The notes beneath the pieces are model-generated. The model was not told the DNA's origin, did no database searches, and saw nothing but the letters and a program-made list of their open reading frames with translations. This document shows, piece after piece, positions 8,821 through 18,473 of a DNA stretch of 64,000 nt. Source of the DNA: Clostridiales bacterium (lineage in GTDB: Bacteria > Bacillota > Clostridia > Peptostreptococcales > Anaerovoracaceae); assembly GCA_009776955.1 (NCBI GenBank), contig WRMW01000007.1, forward strand, positions 1 to 64,000, given 5' to 3'. Position numbers and translations under genes: made by a program. Numbering within the stretch: the stretch's first letter is position 1; the number at the start of each line of letters is the position of its first letter.

Positions 8821-10176
8821 TTATCTTAGCCTGTCCTCAATCAATCGTACAAGCCGATCTGCTATGCGGGAAAGCTCCCTTTTGTCCCCGCCTTCGAGCA
8901 TCACGCGCACCAAGGGCTCAGTGCCCGACGGACGTATCAGCAGCCGACCCTTGCCTTCCATTTCCCGCTCGATCTCGGCTATCGCGCCTGAAATCCGCTC
9001 GTCTTTGTCAAAGCTGTATTTGTTCTCGTCTTTCACCTTGGCGTTCTTGAGCACCTGCGGGTATATCTTCACGTCAGCCGCCATTTCGGACGCTCTGAGC
9101 CCGCTTCGCTTCAATGCCTCCAAAAATCGCAGCGCCGCAAAAATGCCGTCCCCCGTGGTATGTTCCTCAAGAAATATCAAATGCCCTGATTGCTCGCCTC
9201 CAAAGACAGACCCTGTCCTCTGCATCATCTCCAGCACATAGCGATCCCCGACGTCTGCACGCTGCAGCCCTATCCCCTCTCGCTCAAGCGCTTCCGCAAA
9301 GCCATGATTGCTCATCACTGTGGCTGTCAGAAGGCCGTTCCCGAACTTGCCACGGCGCTTCAGCGACTTCGCAAGGGCGAACATCAGTTTGTCGCCATCT
9401 ATCAAGTCGCCTTTCTCGTCCGCACATATAAGCCTGTCCGCATCCCCGTCGAAAGCCAGCCCTACATCGGCGCCCTCTTTGACCACGCGCTTCTGCATGG
9501 CCTCTGGGCTTGTCGAACCCCTGGATTTGTTTATGTTCGTCCCATCCGGCTTCGCCCCCATATACGCAGCTTTTACGCCTAGCAGGCCGAAAAACCGTCG
9601 TGCGACCTTGTGGGCCGCCCCGTTCGCACAGTCGACAACGACGCGAAGGCCGCTGATGTCCTCATGCACATGGCTTCTCAGAAACTCGACATACGCCTTC
9701 TGCGCCTCGTCCTCGCAGATTTCCAAACGCCCAAGCAACACACCTGTGATATGGCTGCTTACGTCCTTCCGCTTCATGACGATTTCCGCTATCTCGTCCT
9801 CGACCTCATCGGCCAGCTTGAAGCCGTCCTTGTTGAACAATTTTATGCCGTTGTATTCAAAGGGGTTGTGCGATGCCGAAATGACGACGCCCGCCGCCGC
9901 ATCTGTCGTCCGCGTCAGATAGGCCACGCCCGGCGTGGGCAACACGCCCGCAAGCCTCACGTCGCAACCCATCGAAAGCAGCCCCGCAGCCATTGCCTGC
10001 TCGAGCATGTCGCCGGAAATACGAGTGTCCTTCCCAATAAGCACGCTCGGCTTCCTGCCCTTGACCTCTTTGCCCAGCACGTACCCGGCCGCAACGCCAA
10101 GCGCATAGGCGAGCTCACCCGTGAGTTCCTTGTTCGCTATCCCTCTGACGCCGTCCGTCCCAAACAATCTTCCCAA
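8821..10176 (-). CDS. glmM: Phosphoglucosamine mutase
   Basis: MGRLFGTDGVRGIAN, GVVISASHNPFEYNGIK, DGDADRLI, RPSGTEPLVRVM. Confidence 0.96.
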   Translation of the reverse strand: MGRLFGTDGVRGIANKELTGELAYALGVAAGYVLGKEVKGRKPSVLIGKDTRISGDMLEQAMAAGLLSMGCDVRLAGVLPTPGVAYLTRTTDAAAGVVISASHNPFEYNGIKLFNKDGFKLADEVEDEIAEIVMKRKDVSSHITGVLLGRLEICEDEAQKAYVEFLRSHVHEDISGLRVVVDCANGAAHKVARRFFGLLGVKAAYMGAKPDGTNINKSRGSTSPEAMQKRVVKEGADVGLAFDGDADRLICADEKGDLIDGDKLMFALAKSLKRRGKFGNGLLTATVMSNHGFAEALEREGIGLQRADVGDRYVLEMMQRTGSVFGGEQSGHLIFLEEHTTGDGIFAALRFLEALKRSGLRASEMAADVKIYPQVLKNAKVKDENKYSFDKDERISGAIAEIEREMEGKGRLLIRPSGTEPLVRVMLEGGDKRELSRIADRLVRLIEDRLR

Positions 10177-10202
10177 TTACACCATTCTCCATTCACCATT
10201 CA

Positions 10203-11417
10203 TCATTCCCTGATAATCGTCACCCGAACCATTATAGGTTCTATTGATATCTCCTTTATCTCTATGTCGTATTCCGCAAGCACTTCCATTTCGATGGCGC
10301 TGCCTGGCCTGATCGTTTCCTCGGCGTCGACGTAGAGCCTGATGTCGTCCTGCATAATATCATCAATGATGTCGCGTGGCGCAAGGACTGTCACGACGAC
10401 GCTGCCCGTATTGACATGCCCCGATAATGATGGCGCCAAGTTCCTGATTTCTATCATGTCCGCCGTGTACCGGAACTCTTTTCTTGCGATGCCCTGGACC
10501 TCGATCCTGACAGAAAGGTTTGCCGACGCATTTGCGACCTCGATGCCCTCCGGCAGATCCAGATATAGGTCGTCGATGGACAATTCCACGGTGGAGGTGA
10601 TGCTAGAAAGATCGACCGGCCGGCCTGTGACCTCCTCTATGCCCTCAATGTCCGCCGCCGCGCCCCTTATAGTGATAAAGTTCGGGATGAACATGTATGT
10701 GACTTCCACGCTTTCATGCGGCTCCCCGATGGTTTCGATATGCAGAGGCACCCTCTTGGTGGTGCAGAGCGCCCCTGTCACCTCAATCAGGCGCTGTGAG
10801 AGGCTAACGTTGTAGACGGGCTGCCCTTCCCTGTCTATCGCAACCACTTCGACTCGGAATGTGGACAATTCCTCAGTCAGAGCCCCTTCAGGCACGAGCG
10901 CACGTATATAGTCCACTGTGTCCACAGCTTCCGCAACGCCCACAACCGCCATTTCGACAGGCGTGACCTCTATAAACCCTGGCTCTGTACCAAAGCTGAA
11001 GCTTTCCTCAAATTCAAGGTGTACAGGCTTGAATACAGTAATGAGATCTACGACCTCGACCTGGACTGCCTCTGGCCGAATCTCGACAAGCTCAATGTTG
11101 TTCGGCGTATAGACAGTGACGGGCACGGTTGCAGTACCCTTGCTGTATCCAGCCACGTCGGCCGTGGCGCGAAAATCCGTCCACGTCAGCCTCGCGACCT
11201 CGGAGCGGGCCCCTGCCACGACTATTTCGATCTGTGGGGGTGTGACATCGCTGTCCGTAAAGCCACGATCGTTGAGCGCCTCGATGTTTATAAGCTCCAC
11301 GGGGATATTCGCTATCGTGCGTTCGGTCTCGGGATTTATGACCGTGGTGATATACGCCCAAAGCACTATCGCGCAGACGATGGATATAAGAAGGTTGAGC
11401 TTATTGTTTTTTAACAC
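10203..11417 (-). CDS. cdaR: YbbR-domain protein (CdaR, c-di-AMP cyclase regulator)
   Basis: N-terminal TM (LKNNKLNLLISIVCAIVLWAYI) and repeated YbbR-like domains; GTG start at 11417 after AAAGGGGGCTGG; next to cdaA and glmM. Confidence 0.85.
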   Translation of the reverse strand: MLKNNKLNLLISIVCAIVLWAYITTVINPETERTIANIPVELINIEALNDRGFTDSDVTPPQIEIVVAGARSEVARLTWTDFRATADVAGYSKGTATVPVTVYTPNNIELVEIRPEAVQVEVVDLITVFKPVHLEFEESFSFGTEPGFIEVTPVEMAVVGVAEAVDTVDYIRALVPEGALTEELSTFRVEVVAIDREGQPVYNVSLSQRLIEVTGALCTTKRVPLHIETIGEPHESVEVTYMFIPNFITIRGAAADIEGIEEVTGRPVDLSSITSTVELSIDDLYLDLPEGIEVANASANLSVRIEVQGIARKEFRYTADMIEIRNLAPSLSGHVNTGSVVVTVLAPRDIIDDIMQDDIRLYVDAEETIRPGSAIEMEVLAEYDIEIKEISIEPIMVRVTIIRE

Positions 11418-12246
11418 CCCAGCCCCCTTTCTCGAATGCGCGGAATATGCCTTTCTGTATCGGCTCCGAATCGTGCAGGTATAGATCGAGCAAAGCTTTT
11501 TCAAGGGTCTTGACGTCAAGGAAGCGTGTCAGGCGGCCATCGCGCGCCGTTGAGATGATGCCCGTCTCTTCAGAAACGATTATGGCATACGCATCGGAAA
11601 CCTCGGTGATTCCAAGCCCTGCGCGGTGCCTCATGCCGAGCTCTGGCGCCAAATCCTTGCTGCGCGTAAGCGGCAGGACGCAGGACGCAGCCCGTATTTT
11701 GTCACCGGATATGATAGCCGCGCCGTCGTGAAGCGGCCCTCCCTCGAAAAAGATGCTCTCCAGCATTTCAGAACTCAAATCACATCCGAGCGAGACGCCT
11801 GTCTCCACAAAATCGGTCAGCGACACATCGCGTTCGATAATGATGATTGCGCCCACACGATTCGTCGAAAACCGTTCGACTGTTCTGATAATGTCCGCAG
11901 TGACAACCTTTGCCCTCTCTTTGTCGCCGCTCTGCAGCTTTCCGTGAAAGAACTTGCTGCGGCCGAGGTATTCAAGAGCGCGCCGTAGCTCCGGCTGAAA
12001 AACGATGACGAGCGCAATAAGGCCGAACTGCATGAAGTTTCTGAGCACCCAGTTGAGCGTATAAAGCTGAAGATAGCCCGAGACAATCATCACGATAATC
12101 AATATCAACAGGCCTTTGACAAGCTGCTCGGCGCGCGTCTCGCGAATAAACCTCAGTATCTGGTAGATAATAAATGCGATAATCGCGACATCGATAAAAT
12201 CTGTCGGCCCTATCTGCGATACAAGTGTTTTAAAAAATTCTTGCAT
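11401..12246 (-). CDS. cdaA: Diadenylate cyclase CdaA
   Basis: TM N-terminus and DAC domain: FFEGGPLHDGAAII, GMRHRAGLGITEVSDA, VSEETGIIS. Confidence 0.93.
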   Translation of the reverse strand: MQEFFKTLVSQIGPTDFIDVAIIAFIIYQILRFIRETRAEQLVKGLLILIIVMIVSGYLQLYTLNWVLRNFMQFGLIALVIVFQPELRRALEYLGRSKFFHGKLQSGDKERAKVVTADIIRTVERFSTNRVGAIIIIERDVSLTDFVETGVSLGCDLSSEMLESIFFEGGPLHDGAAIISGDKIRAASCVLPLTRSKDLAPELGMRHRAGLGITEVSDAYAIIVSEETGIISTARDGRLTRFLDVKTLEKALLDLYLHDSEPIQKGIFRAFEKGGWGVKKQ

Positions 12247-12265
12247 CTTCTACACCGAACCTGCC

Positions 12266-12598
12266 TTACTCCGGCACTTCCTCGAAGCGAATCGACTTGT
12301 TGTCTTTGTGACGGTCCGATGTTTTGCCCTTAAACTTGCTTATCTGGCCGCTGAGCTTGTCCACGACGCGGTCAATGCCGTTATATGCGTCTTGCGTGGT
12401 CTCCTCAGCACGAAAAGCAGTGCCGTCCGCATTTATTGTGGCCTCTATTTTTTGGCGACCCTTCTCCATGGAGAGCGTCACATTTGTTTCGACTTCACTT
12501 GAAAAGTATTTGCCCAGCCTGGAAAGCTTGCTTTCGATCATATCCGTTAAGCGGTCGCTTGCGTTGAAATTTTTGGTGGAAATAACTATCTTCATATT
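12266..12598 (-). CDS. hpf: Ribosome hibernation-promoting factor / RaiA, short form
   Basis: MKIVISTKNFNASDRLTDMIESKLSRLGKYF...; no C-terminal HPF dimerisation domain before the stop. Confidence 0.8.
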   Translation of the reverse strand, partial: NMKIVISTKNFNASDRLTDMIESKLSRLGKYFSSEVETNVTLSMEKGRQKIEATINADGTAFRAEETTQDAYNGIDRVVDKLSGQISKFKGKTSDRHKDNKSIRFEEVPE

Positions 12599-12781
12599 GT
12601 ATGCCCCTTTCAAAAAGACTCTATAGGATTATAACACAACTTCCTGTCGTTTTCTGCCCCGCACGGAAGACCGCCCGCTGACCTGGTCTTTGACCCCACA
12701 CCTGCCCGCAGATCCCGCAAGGGAGCCGTCGGGACTTACTCCTAAACTGCGCCATGCTCGCCGCCGCCATTGGCAGACGGT

Positions 12782-13594
12782 TTACGTGGGTCCTTTTGCC
12801 CGCAGCTGGCTTGGACTTTCAACCACAGCCGGGCGGTCTTCCGCACGGGGCACGTCGGCTCCTGTTGCAAAAACAAAGACGTCCACACTCTCCGCGCCCG
12901 CATCAAGCAAAGCATCAGTGCAGGCGTCTGCCGAGCTGCCTGTCGTATACACGTCGTCTGCCAGCAACAAGCTTTTACCCGCCACAATGTTTATCATATC
13001 ACAGGATACGGCAAACGCGCCTTCAAGGTTTTGCCGCCGCTCATCGCCTGACAGGCTGCTCATAACACTTGTCTCCCGAACACGCATCAGCGCGCCGCCA
13101 AGATATGGGACGCCAATCTTGCGGGACAGCCCCCGGGCAAGCAAGGCCGCCTGATCGTAACCCCGGAAAGACTTCTTCTTTGCGCTCATCGGGACAGGCA
13201 TAACGTAGTCGTAGTACGGCAGTTCGCCGGTCTCGGGGTCGGCAATCGAAAAATACCTCGCTGCCATCAACGCGGCGAGCGTATCAGCATGCCATGACTT
13301 GCTTCGGTACTTCATGTCACGCACCAGCTCTGCGGCGTTGCCTGCATACATTGCGCAGGCGTAGCCTTTTCGGAACACATGTTCTGCATCCGTGTCGCAT
13401 TCCCGACATTTTCTTTTCGGGTTTTCACCTGAAAGGGGCTTTCCGCATTTTTCGCAAGCCCTGCCCGTGACCCAATCTATCTCGCCCGCACACTGCGCGC
13501 AAAGCGCAAGGCTGCCCTTATCCTGTGACGGCAATGGCCTGCTGCAAGCGGCGCAATAAAGGTCCTTGGGGAAAATCAAATCCAAAACGCTCAT
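12782..13594 (-). CDS. comF: ComF family phosphoribosyltransferase-like protein
   Basis: N-terminal Cys zinc-finger pattern; PRTase motif SLLLADDVYTTGSSADAC. Confidence 0.85.
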   Translation of the reverse strand: MSVLDLIFPKDLYCAACSRPLPSQDKGSLALCAQCAGEIDWVTGRACEKCGKPLSGENPKRKCRECDTDAEHVFRKGYACAMYAGNAAELVRDMKYRSKSWHADTLAALMAARYFSIADPETGELPYYDYVMPVPMSAKKKSFRGYDQAALLARGLSRKIGVPYLGGALMRVRETSVMSSLSGDERRQNLEGAFAVSCDMINIVAGKSLLLADDVYTTGSSADACTDALLDAGAESVDVFVFATGADVPRAEDRPAVVESPSQLRAKGPT

Positions 13595-15819
13595 ATGCCC
13601 GTTGACTCCTTTGCGAGCCTCAGAAAGTCCGCGAGCGCGGAGTGGCGGCTTTCAATCCCGACGTTTTCGACCATAAGGCGCAACCTCTCCTCGCTGCCGA
13701 CAAGCACGACAAGCTCCTTGCCCCGCGTGACGGCCGTGTATAGCAGATTGCGCGTAGCAAGTATCTGCGGCACATACATCATGGGCATCACAATGCAGCG
13801 GTATTCGCTGCCCTGGCTCTTGTGGACGGTGATGGCGTAGGCAAGCTCGACGTTTTCAAGCCCTTCCGCATCGTAGCGCACAAGGCGCGTCCCATCGTAC
13901 AGCACCGACACAAGCCCTGCATCGTCATCTATGCTCTGGACAAAGCCTATGTCGCCGTTGAAAATGCCTTCCCCTGTTTCGAGTGTCTGCATATCCACCC
14001 ACGAAAGCCCGTAATCGTTTTTTATCTGCATCACCTTGTCGCCCTCGCGGAACACACGACGCCCATGAGGCCGCTCCCGCTTGTCGGGCGCTGGCGGATT
14101 GAGCGCCGCCTGCAGCTCTTCGTTGAGGCTTATCGTGCCGAGACGACGGTTCTTCATAGGGGTCACGACTTGGATGTCCATCAAGACAGCCTTGTCGCTG
14201 AGGCTGAGGTAGGCCGGCAGGCGTTCCGCGCAAAGCTCCTTGACAGTCCGGCATACTTCTTCCTCGCTGCCTTTTCTGTGCAGATAGAAATTGCCGTCCT
14301 GTACATTGGCCTCCGGCATCTCGCCACGATTGATGCGGTGCGCGTTGGTCACAATAAGGCTCTCGCCTGCCTGCCTGTAAATCTCGGTAAGCCTCTCGAA
14401 CTCCATACGTTCGGACTCTATGATGTCGCGAAGGACATTGCCGGGGCCGACCGGCGGCAATTGGTCTGCATCGCCCACGATGACAAGGCGCACACCCGAC
14501 GGAAGCGCGTCAAGAAGCGCCTCCATAAGCACGACATCAATCATAGAGGCCTCGTCCACTATGAGCGCGTCGACCTCGAGCGGATTCATGCTGTCACGCC
14601 CGAAGTACATTCTTTCGCCGTCCGGATCGGAGCTGTATTCGAGCAGGCGGTGAATGGTCTTTGCCTCGTAGCCTGTGGCCTCGGTGATACGCTTGGCGGC
14701 ACGCCCCGTAGGCGCGGCGATGGCAAGCTCAAATTCGCAGGATACAAGTATGTCCGCCACAGCTTGAATGATGGTGGTCTTGCCCGTGCCGGGACCGCCC
14801 GTTATGACAAAGACGCCGCACGAAAGCGAGGCCTCCACTGCGGTTTTTTGCTCGTCGGACAACTCAATGCCCTTGCGAGCCTCCGTCTCAGCGATAAGGC
14901 GGGAGACCTCCGCGCGAACAGGCTTCAAAGCCGCACAGGAAAGTCGCTTGAGGTCGTTGGCAACGCTTTTCTCCGCAAGGTACAAGGACGAAAGAAACCA
15001 ATGCTCGCCGCCTGACAGCTTCTCGCGCTGCACGCTCCCTCCCAGTTCAAGGTGAAAGGCCGCATCCTCGATCTCTTCGCCCATTACGTCTAGCAAGGCA
15101 CGGGTTTTTTCTATGGCTTCAGCAGCCGGCAGGCAGGTGTTGCCCTCCTGGGCCTCCTGGCTCAATACGTACAGCACGCCCGCACCGACGCGCTTCTCAT
15201 CGTTTTCGGCGAGGCCGAGCCGCTGGGCTATAAGGTCTGCCGTACGAAACCCGATGCCCTCCACCTCGTACACAAGCCTGTACGGGTCTTCGTTGACTAT
15301 TGCAGGGGCATCCACGCCGTAATTTTTGTAAAGCCTCATGGCGGCGGAACGGGCTATCCCGAGCCGCACGAAATGAAGCACGATGTCCGTGACCTCTTTA
15401 TGCTCCTTGTATGACTCGATTATCGAGTCGAGTTTTTTCTCGCCGATGCCAGGGATGTCGAGCAATCTGTCAGGCTCGTTCTCAATGATGTCAAAAGTCC
15501 CGGCACCGAATCTTTTCACTATTACCGCCGCCGTCTTGGGCCCTATCCCCCTTATGATGCCGGAGCCGAGAAAGTCTTCCACCCCCTGCTCGTCCGACGG
15601 TTCTGATGCTTCGTAGTCCTTCACGGAGAACTGCTCCCCAAACCGGCCGTTGACTTCAAAAGAGCCGTGCAGAACGAGGCGCATGCCCGCACGCACGTCC
15701 GGCATCAGGCCGACAGCCCGTGCCTTTTGCTTCCCGTCCGCCTTGACATCGATGACGGCAAACCCGTTCTCGTCGTTGCGGAATACCACTCGCTCCACAT
15801 TGCAAACAAACTCTGTCAT
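13591..15819 (-). CDS. recD2: ATP-dependent RecD-like DNA helicase RecD2
   Basis: HhH repeats (GSGIIRGIGPKTAAVIV), Walker A GGPGTGKTT, DEASMID, VHKSQGSE. Confidence 0.93.
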   Translation of the reverse strand: MTEFVCNVERVVFRNDENGFAVIDVKADGKQKARAVGLMPDVRAGMRLVLHGSFEVNGRFGEQFSVKDYEASEPSDEQGVEDFLGSGIIRGIGPKTAAVIVKRFGAGTFDIIENEPDRLLDIPGIGEKKLDSIIESYKEHKEVTDIVLHFVRLGIARSAAMRLYKNYGVDAPAIVNEDPYRLVYEVEGIGFRTADLIAQRLGLAENDEKRVGAGVLYVLSQEAQEGNTCLPAAEAIEKTRALLDVMGEEIEDAAFHLELGGSVQREKLSGGEHWFLSSLYLAEKSVANDLKRLSCAALKPVRAEVSRLIAETEARKGIELSDEQKTAVEASLSCGVFVITGGPGTGKTTIIQAVADILVSCEFELAIAAPTGRAAKRITEATGYEAKTIHRLLEYSSDPDGERMYFGRDSMNPLEVDALIVDEASMIDVVLMEALLDALPSGVRLVIVGDADQLPPVGPGNVLRDIIESERMEFERLTEIYRQAGESLIVTNAHRINRGEMPEANVQDGNFYLHRKGSEEEVCRTVKELCAERLPAYLSLSDKAVLMDIQVVTPMKNRRLGTISLNEELQAALNPPAPDKRERPHGRRVFREGDKVMQIKNDYGLSWVDMQTLETGEGIFNGDIGFVQSIDDDAGLVSVLYDGTRLVRYDAEGLENVELAYAITVHKSQGSEYRCIVMPMMYVPQILATRNLLYTAVTRGKELVVLVGSEERLRLMVENVGIESRHSALADFLRLAKESTGI

Positions 15820-15834
15820 GTCTGATTGTTTGCT

Positions 15835-16815
15835 CTATTCACTGTACTTTTTGACGTCTGTGGTCGCCTTGTACAAGCGACGGCCGTCAAGCGTCCGTAT
15901 CCAGTCGGTAAACCCGCCAGGTATCACGGGCGCAAGAGCATCCTCAAAATCGTACAGCTTTGAGTCTATCATGTCGATATAATGCAACGCCTCCGCCTCA
16001 GGGAAGATAGGCTTCTTAGGGCTTCCATAATCGGGCTCGTAGTGATGCGAAATTATCATATGCTCAAGCATGACGGCTTTTTCCACCGAAAGCCCTATCT
16101 CATCCGCAAGCCTGTCTATTGTGCGAACCCCCATGACAAGGTGGCCAAGCATCTGCCCCTCAAAGGTATATTCGCTCACCACGCCGCTTTCGTCCGCGTT
16201 CATTTCATTGAGCTTTTCGATATCGTGGATAATGACACCCGTCAGCAGCAAGTCACGTGACAGCGAATCGTAGACCTCGCACATACGCTCCGCAAGCATC
16301 AGCATGCGCGTGATATGGTAGAGCAGCCCGCCGTATATGGCGTGGTGGTTCTGCTTGGCGGCGGGATAGTAGAGCAGCCGCTCCATGTTGCGTTCGAGCA
16401 GGGCAAGCGCCACCTCCCTGAACTCATCGTCCTCTATGGACTCAGCTTTTTCTGTTATGTATGCGTACATACGCTCGGGCGACTCGGGAGCGGCCTTGAT
16501 ATAGTCGCTCCTGTCGATGACGTCGCTGTCCGAAAGCCCGCGTATTTTCTGCACCCTCAGTTGCGGCGTACCGTTCCACTCGCTGACAAGCGCCTTGATC
16601 TTTATGACGTCACCAGCCTTATGCCTGGAAAGCGCTTCTTCCTCAGGGCCGTCGACGTCCCATTTCTTGGCCGAAATCTCACCGGTCTTGTCGCCGAGCA
16701 AGAGGTCGAAGTATTGCTTGCCGTTGGAGCCGATCTTGAGCTCTGCACGCTTCGCTATGAAGAAGTCGGTGACTTCCTCGCCGATGATCAGGTCTTTGAT
16801 GTAATGTTTCTTCAT
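15835..16815 (-). CDS. 3'-5' exoribonuclease YhaM-like (OB fold plus HD domain)
   Basis: GDKTGEISAKKWD OB-fold motif; HHAIYGGLLYHITRML, VIIHDIEKL HD motifs. Confidence 0.85.
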   Translation of the reverse strand: MKKHYIKDLIIGEEVTDFFIAKRAELKIGSNGKQYFDLLLGDKTGEISAKKWDVDGPEEEALSRHKAGDVIKIKALVSEWNGTPQLRVQKIRGLSDSDVIDRSDYIKAAPESPERMYAYITEKAESIEDDEFREVALALLERNMERLLYYPAAKQNHHAIYGGLLYHITRMLMLAERMCEVYDSLSRDLLLTGVIIHDIEKLNEMNADESGVVSEYTFEGQMLGHLVMGVRTIDRLADEIGLSVEKAVMLEHMIISHHYEPDYGSPKKPIFPEAEALHYIDMIDSKLYDFEDALAPVIPGGFTDWIRTLDGRRLYKATTDVKKYSE

Positions 16816-16868
16816 GCCACCTCCCGTGTAGTTTGCCTATGATTGCATAATAGCACAGACTTGTATGT

Positions 16869-16897
16869 ATGGTAATGGAATTAATCTATAATGTCAA
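16869..16897 (-). promoter_or_regulatory. Putative promoter for yhaM-recD2-comF (TTGACA-17-TACCAT)
   Basis: Minus-strand TTGACA at 16897-16892, 17-bp spacer, TACCAT at 16874-16869. Confidence 0.5.
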
Positions 16898-16942
16898 GAA
16901 TTATTTTCAAATTTTGTATATAATTTCTATTTCGTTCAATAT

Positions 16943-16956
16943 GTGACACGTGTCAC
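16943..16956. repeat. Perfect 14-bp palindrome GTGACACGTGTCAC
   Basis: Self-complementary; overlaps the stop codon of the ABC permease gene. Confidence 0.7.
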
Positions 16957-18473
16957 TCGTGACGTATCGCTTCCAAGGACGATATCCGCATGGCACGGTT
17001 CGCGGGCGCGAGTCCCGAAAGAAACCCTACGCCGGCCGCGAAAGCAAGCGCCGCGAATATAAGCCATATCGGGATGACCGAAAGCGCCATTTCCGGCATC
17101 TGGCTCGCAAGCCCGCCAAGCCCGAAGAAGCCCGCAAGGTCGATATCGCTTTCTATGCCGAGCGCCATCAATATATGCGGCAGATTGTTCAGAAGCAAGC
17201 TTATCAATATGCTGACGCCGCACCCGACCAAGCCGCCGATAAACCCGATAAACCCCGCCTCGATCAAGAACATCCGCCGGAGATCTTTAAGCCGGCAGCC
17301 TAGCACCTTCATAACTCCTATCTCACGCGTCCGCTCAGTTATCGCCATGGTCATGGTGTTCATTATATTGAGAGCCGCGACGAAAAGCGACACCGCCGCA
17401 AGCCCGCCTAGCATAAGCTGTGTCTGCGCCACCTGCCCCTGAAGCTGGTTGCGCGTCTCGCTCATAGAGCTTATCTGGTAGCCAATCTGCTTGATGGCGA
17501 TCTCGACGCTCTCGACGTTCCTTACGTCATCCACTTTCACATAGACCGTTTCGTAGCCATCCACCGTCGTTGTTCCGTCCCCGCTGCCGCCGCCACCATA
17601 CCCGCCATACCAAATGTCACGGCCGCCGCCACCACCGGGTCTGTTTCCAGTTTCCCTGCGGTAGTCGACCTCAAGATCCCGCATGCTTTCAAGGCTCATT
17701 ATTATGCCGCCTGAAACCATCCAGTCCCTGCTGTCGGCCGCAATCATGCCGACCGGGACAAGCTCATAATTCCTGTATTTCGGTTCGTCGGTCGTATCGT
17801 CATATCCGACTTGCATCATATATGTCAGCTTCGTGTTCATCATATCGACGAAAAAATCATCTGGGTTGAGAAGCACCCCGTCCTCATCGTATTGCGGAAG
17901 GTTGATGATGTAAGACCATGTATCGTCCCATTGCTGATACTTATATACATCCGGCGACGACCAGCTCTTTTTTGAATCCCTGAAGCTGAACGGCGTCTGC
18001 TGACCGATAAGCACAGGCACCTTGTTCCTGCCAAGATTGACATCCAAGTCAAAGGAGCCGGTCACAAGCTCGTAGCCCATAGGCTCGATGGAGTCCGCTA
18101 TCACACCGACAAGCTGCACGCCATCCATTATATAGCGGTCGCCAGGACCGGCGACAAGCTGACCCCCAAAATCCCGGGTGGTGTACATCGGCGTCGATGC
18201 CACGACATGGGGCATCGCCTTAAAAGTCTCGATCATCTTGTCGTCAAGGTCTGGCGTCCCCTGCTGCGCCCCCCAGGACATGACGCTGACTTTCGTCAGG
18301 TCGCCCCAGTTCTGCAGCATCGCATCGGTCGCGCGGTTGACTGCTATCCCCAAAGAGACCATCACAACGATGGCGCACACGCCAACCACGACGCCGATGA
18401 TGGTCAGGACGGTACGGCCCTTGCGGCGTCTGAGGTTGTCTAATGAAAACTTGAATAAATCAAACCTTGTCAT
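16953..18473 (-). CDS. ABC transporter permease, MacB/FtsX type
   Basis: N-terminal TM, large extracytoplasmic domain, C-terminal FtsX domain (MAITERTREIGVMKVLGCRLKDLRRMFLIEAG). Confidence 0.88.
   Translation of the reverse strand: MTRFDLFKFSLDNLRRRKGRTVLTIIGVVVGVCAIVVMVSLGIAVNRATDAMLQNWGDLTKVSVMSWGAQQGTPDLDDKMIETFKAMPHVVASTPMYTTRDFGGQLVAGPGDRYIMDGVQLVGVIADSIEPMGYELVTGSFDLDVNLGRNKVPVLIGQQTPFSFRDSKKSWSSPDVYKYQQWDDTWSYIINLPQYDEDGVLLNPDDFFVDMMNTKLTYMMQVGYDDTTDEPKYRNYELVPVGMIAADSRDWMVSGGIIMSLESMRDLEVDYRRETGNRPGGGGGRDIWYGGYGGGGSGDGTTTVDGYETVYVKVDDVRNVESVEIAIKQIGYQISSMSETRNQLQGQVAQTQLMLGGLAAVSLFVAALNIMNTMTMAITERTREIGVMKVLGCRLKDLRRMFLIEAGFIGFIGGLVGCGVSILISLLLNNLPHILMALGIESDIDLAGFFGLGGLASQMPEMALSVIPIWLIFAALAFAAGVGFLSGLAPANRAMRISSLEAIRHE

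Noticed and set aside
13822-15015. 397-aa plus-strand ORF
   Set aside because: Lies antisense inside recD2, which has full helicase motifs; a high-GC shadow ORF with no recognisable domains
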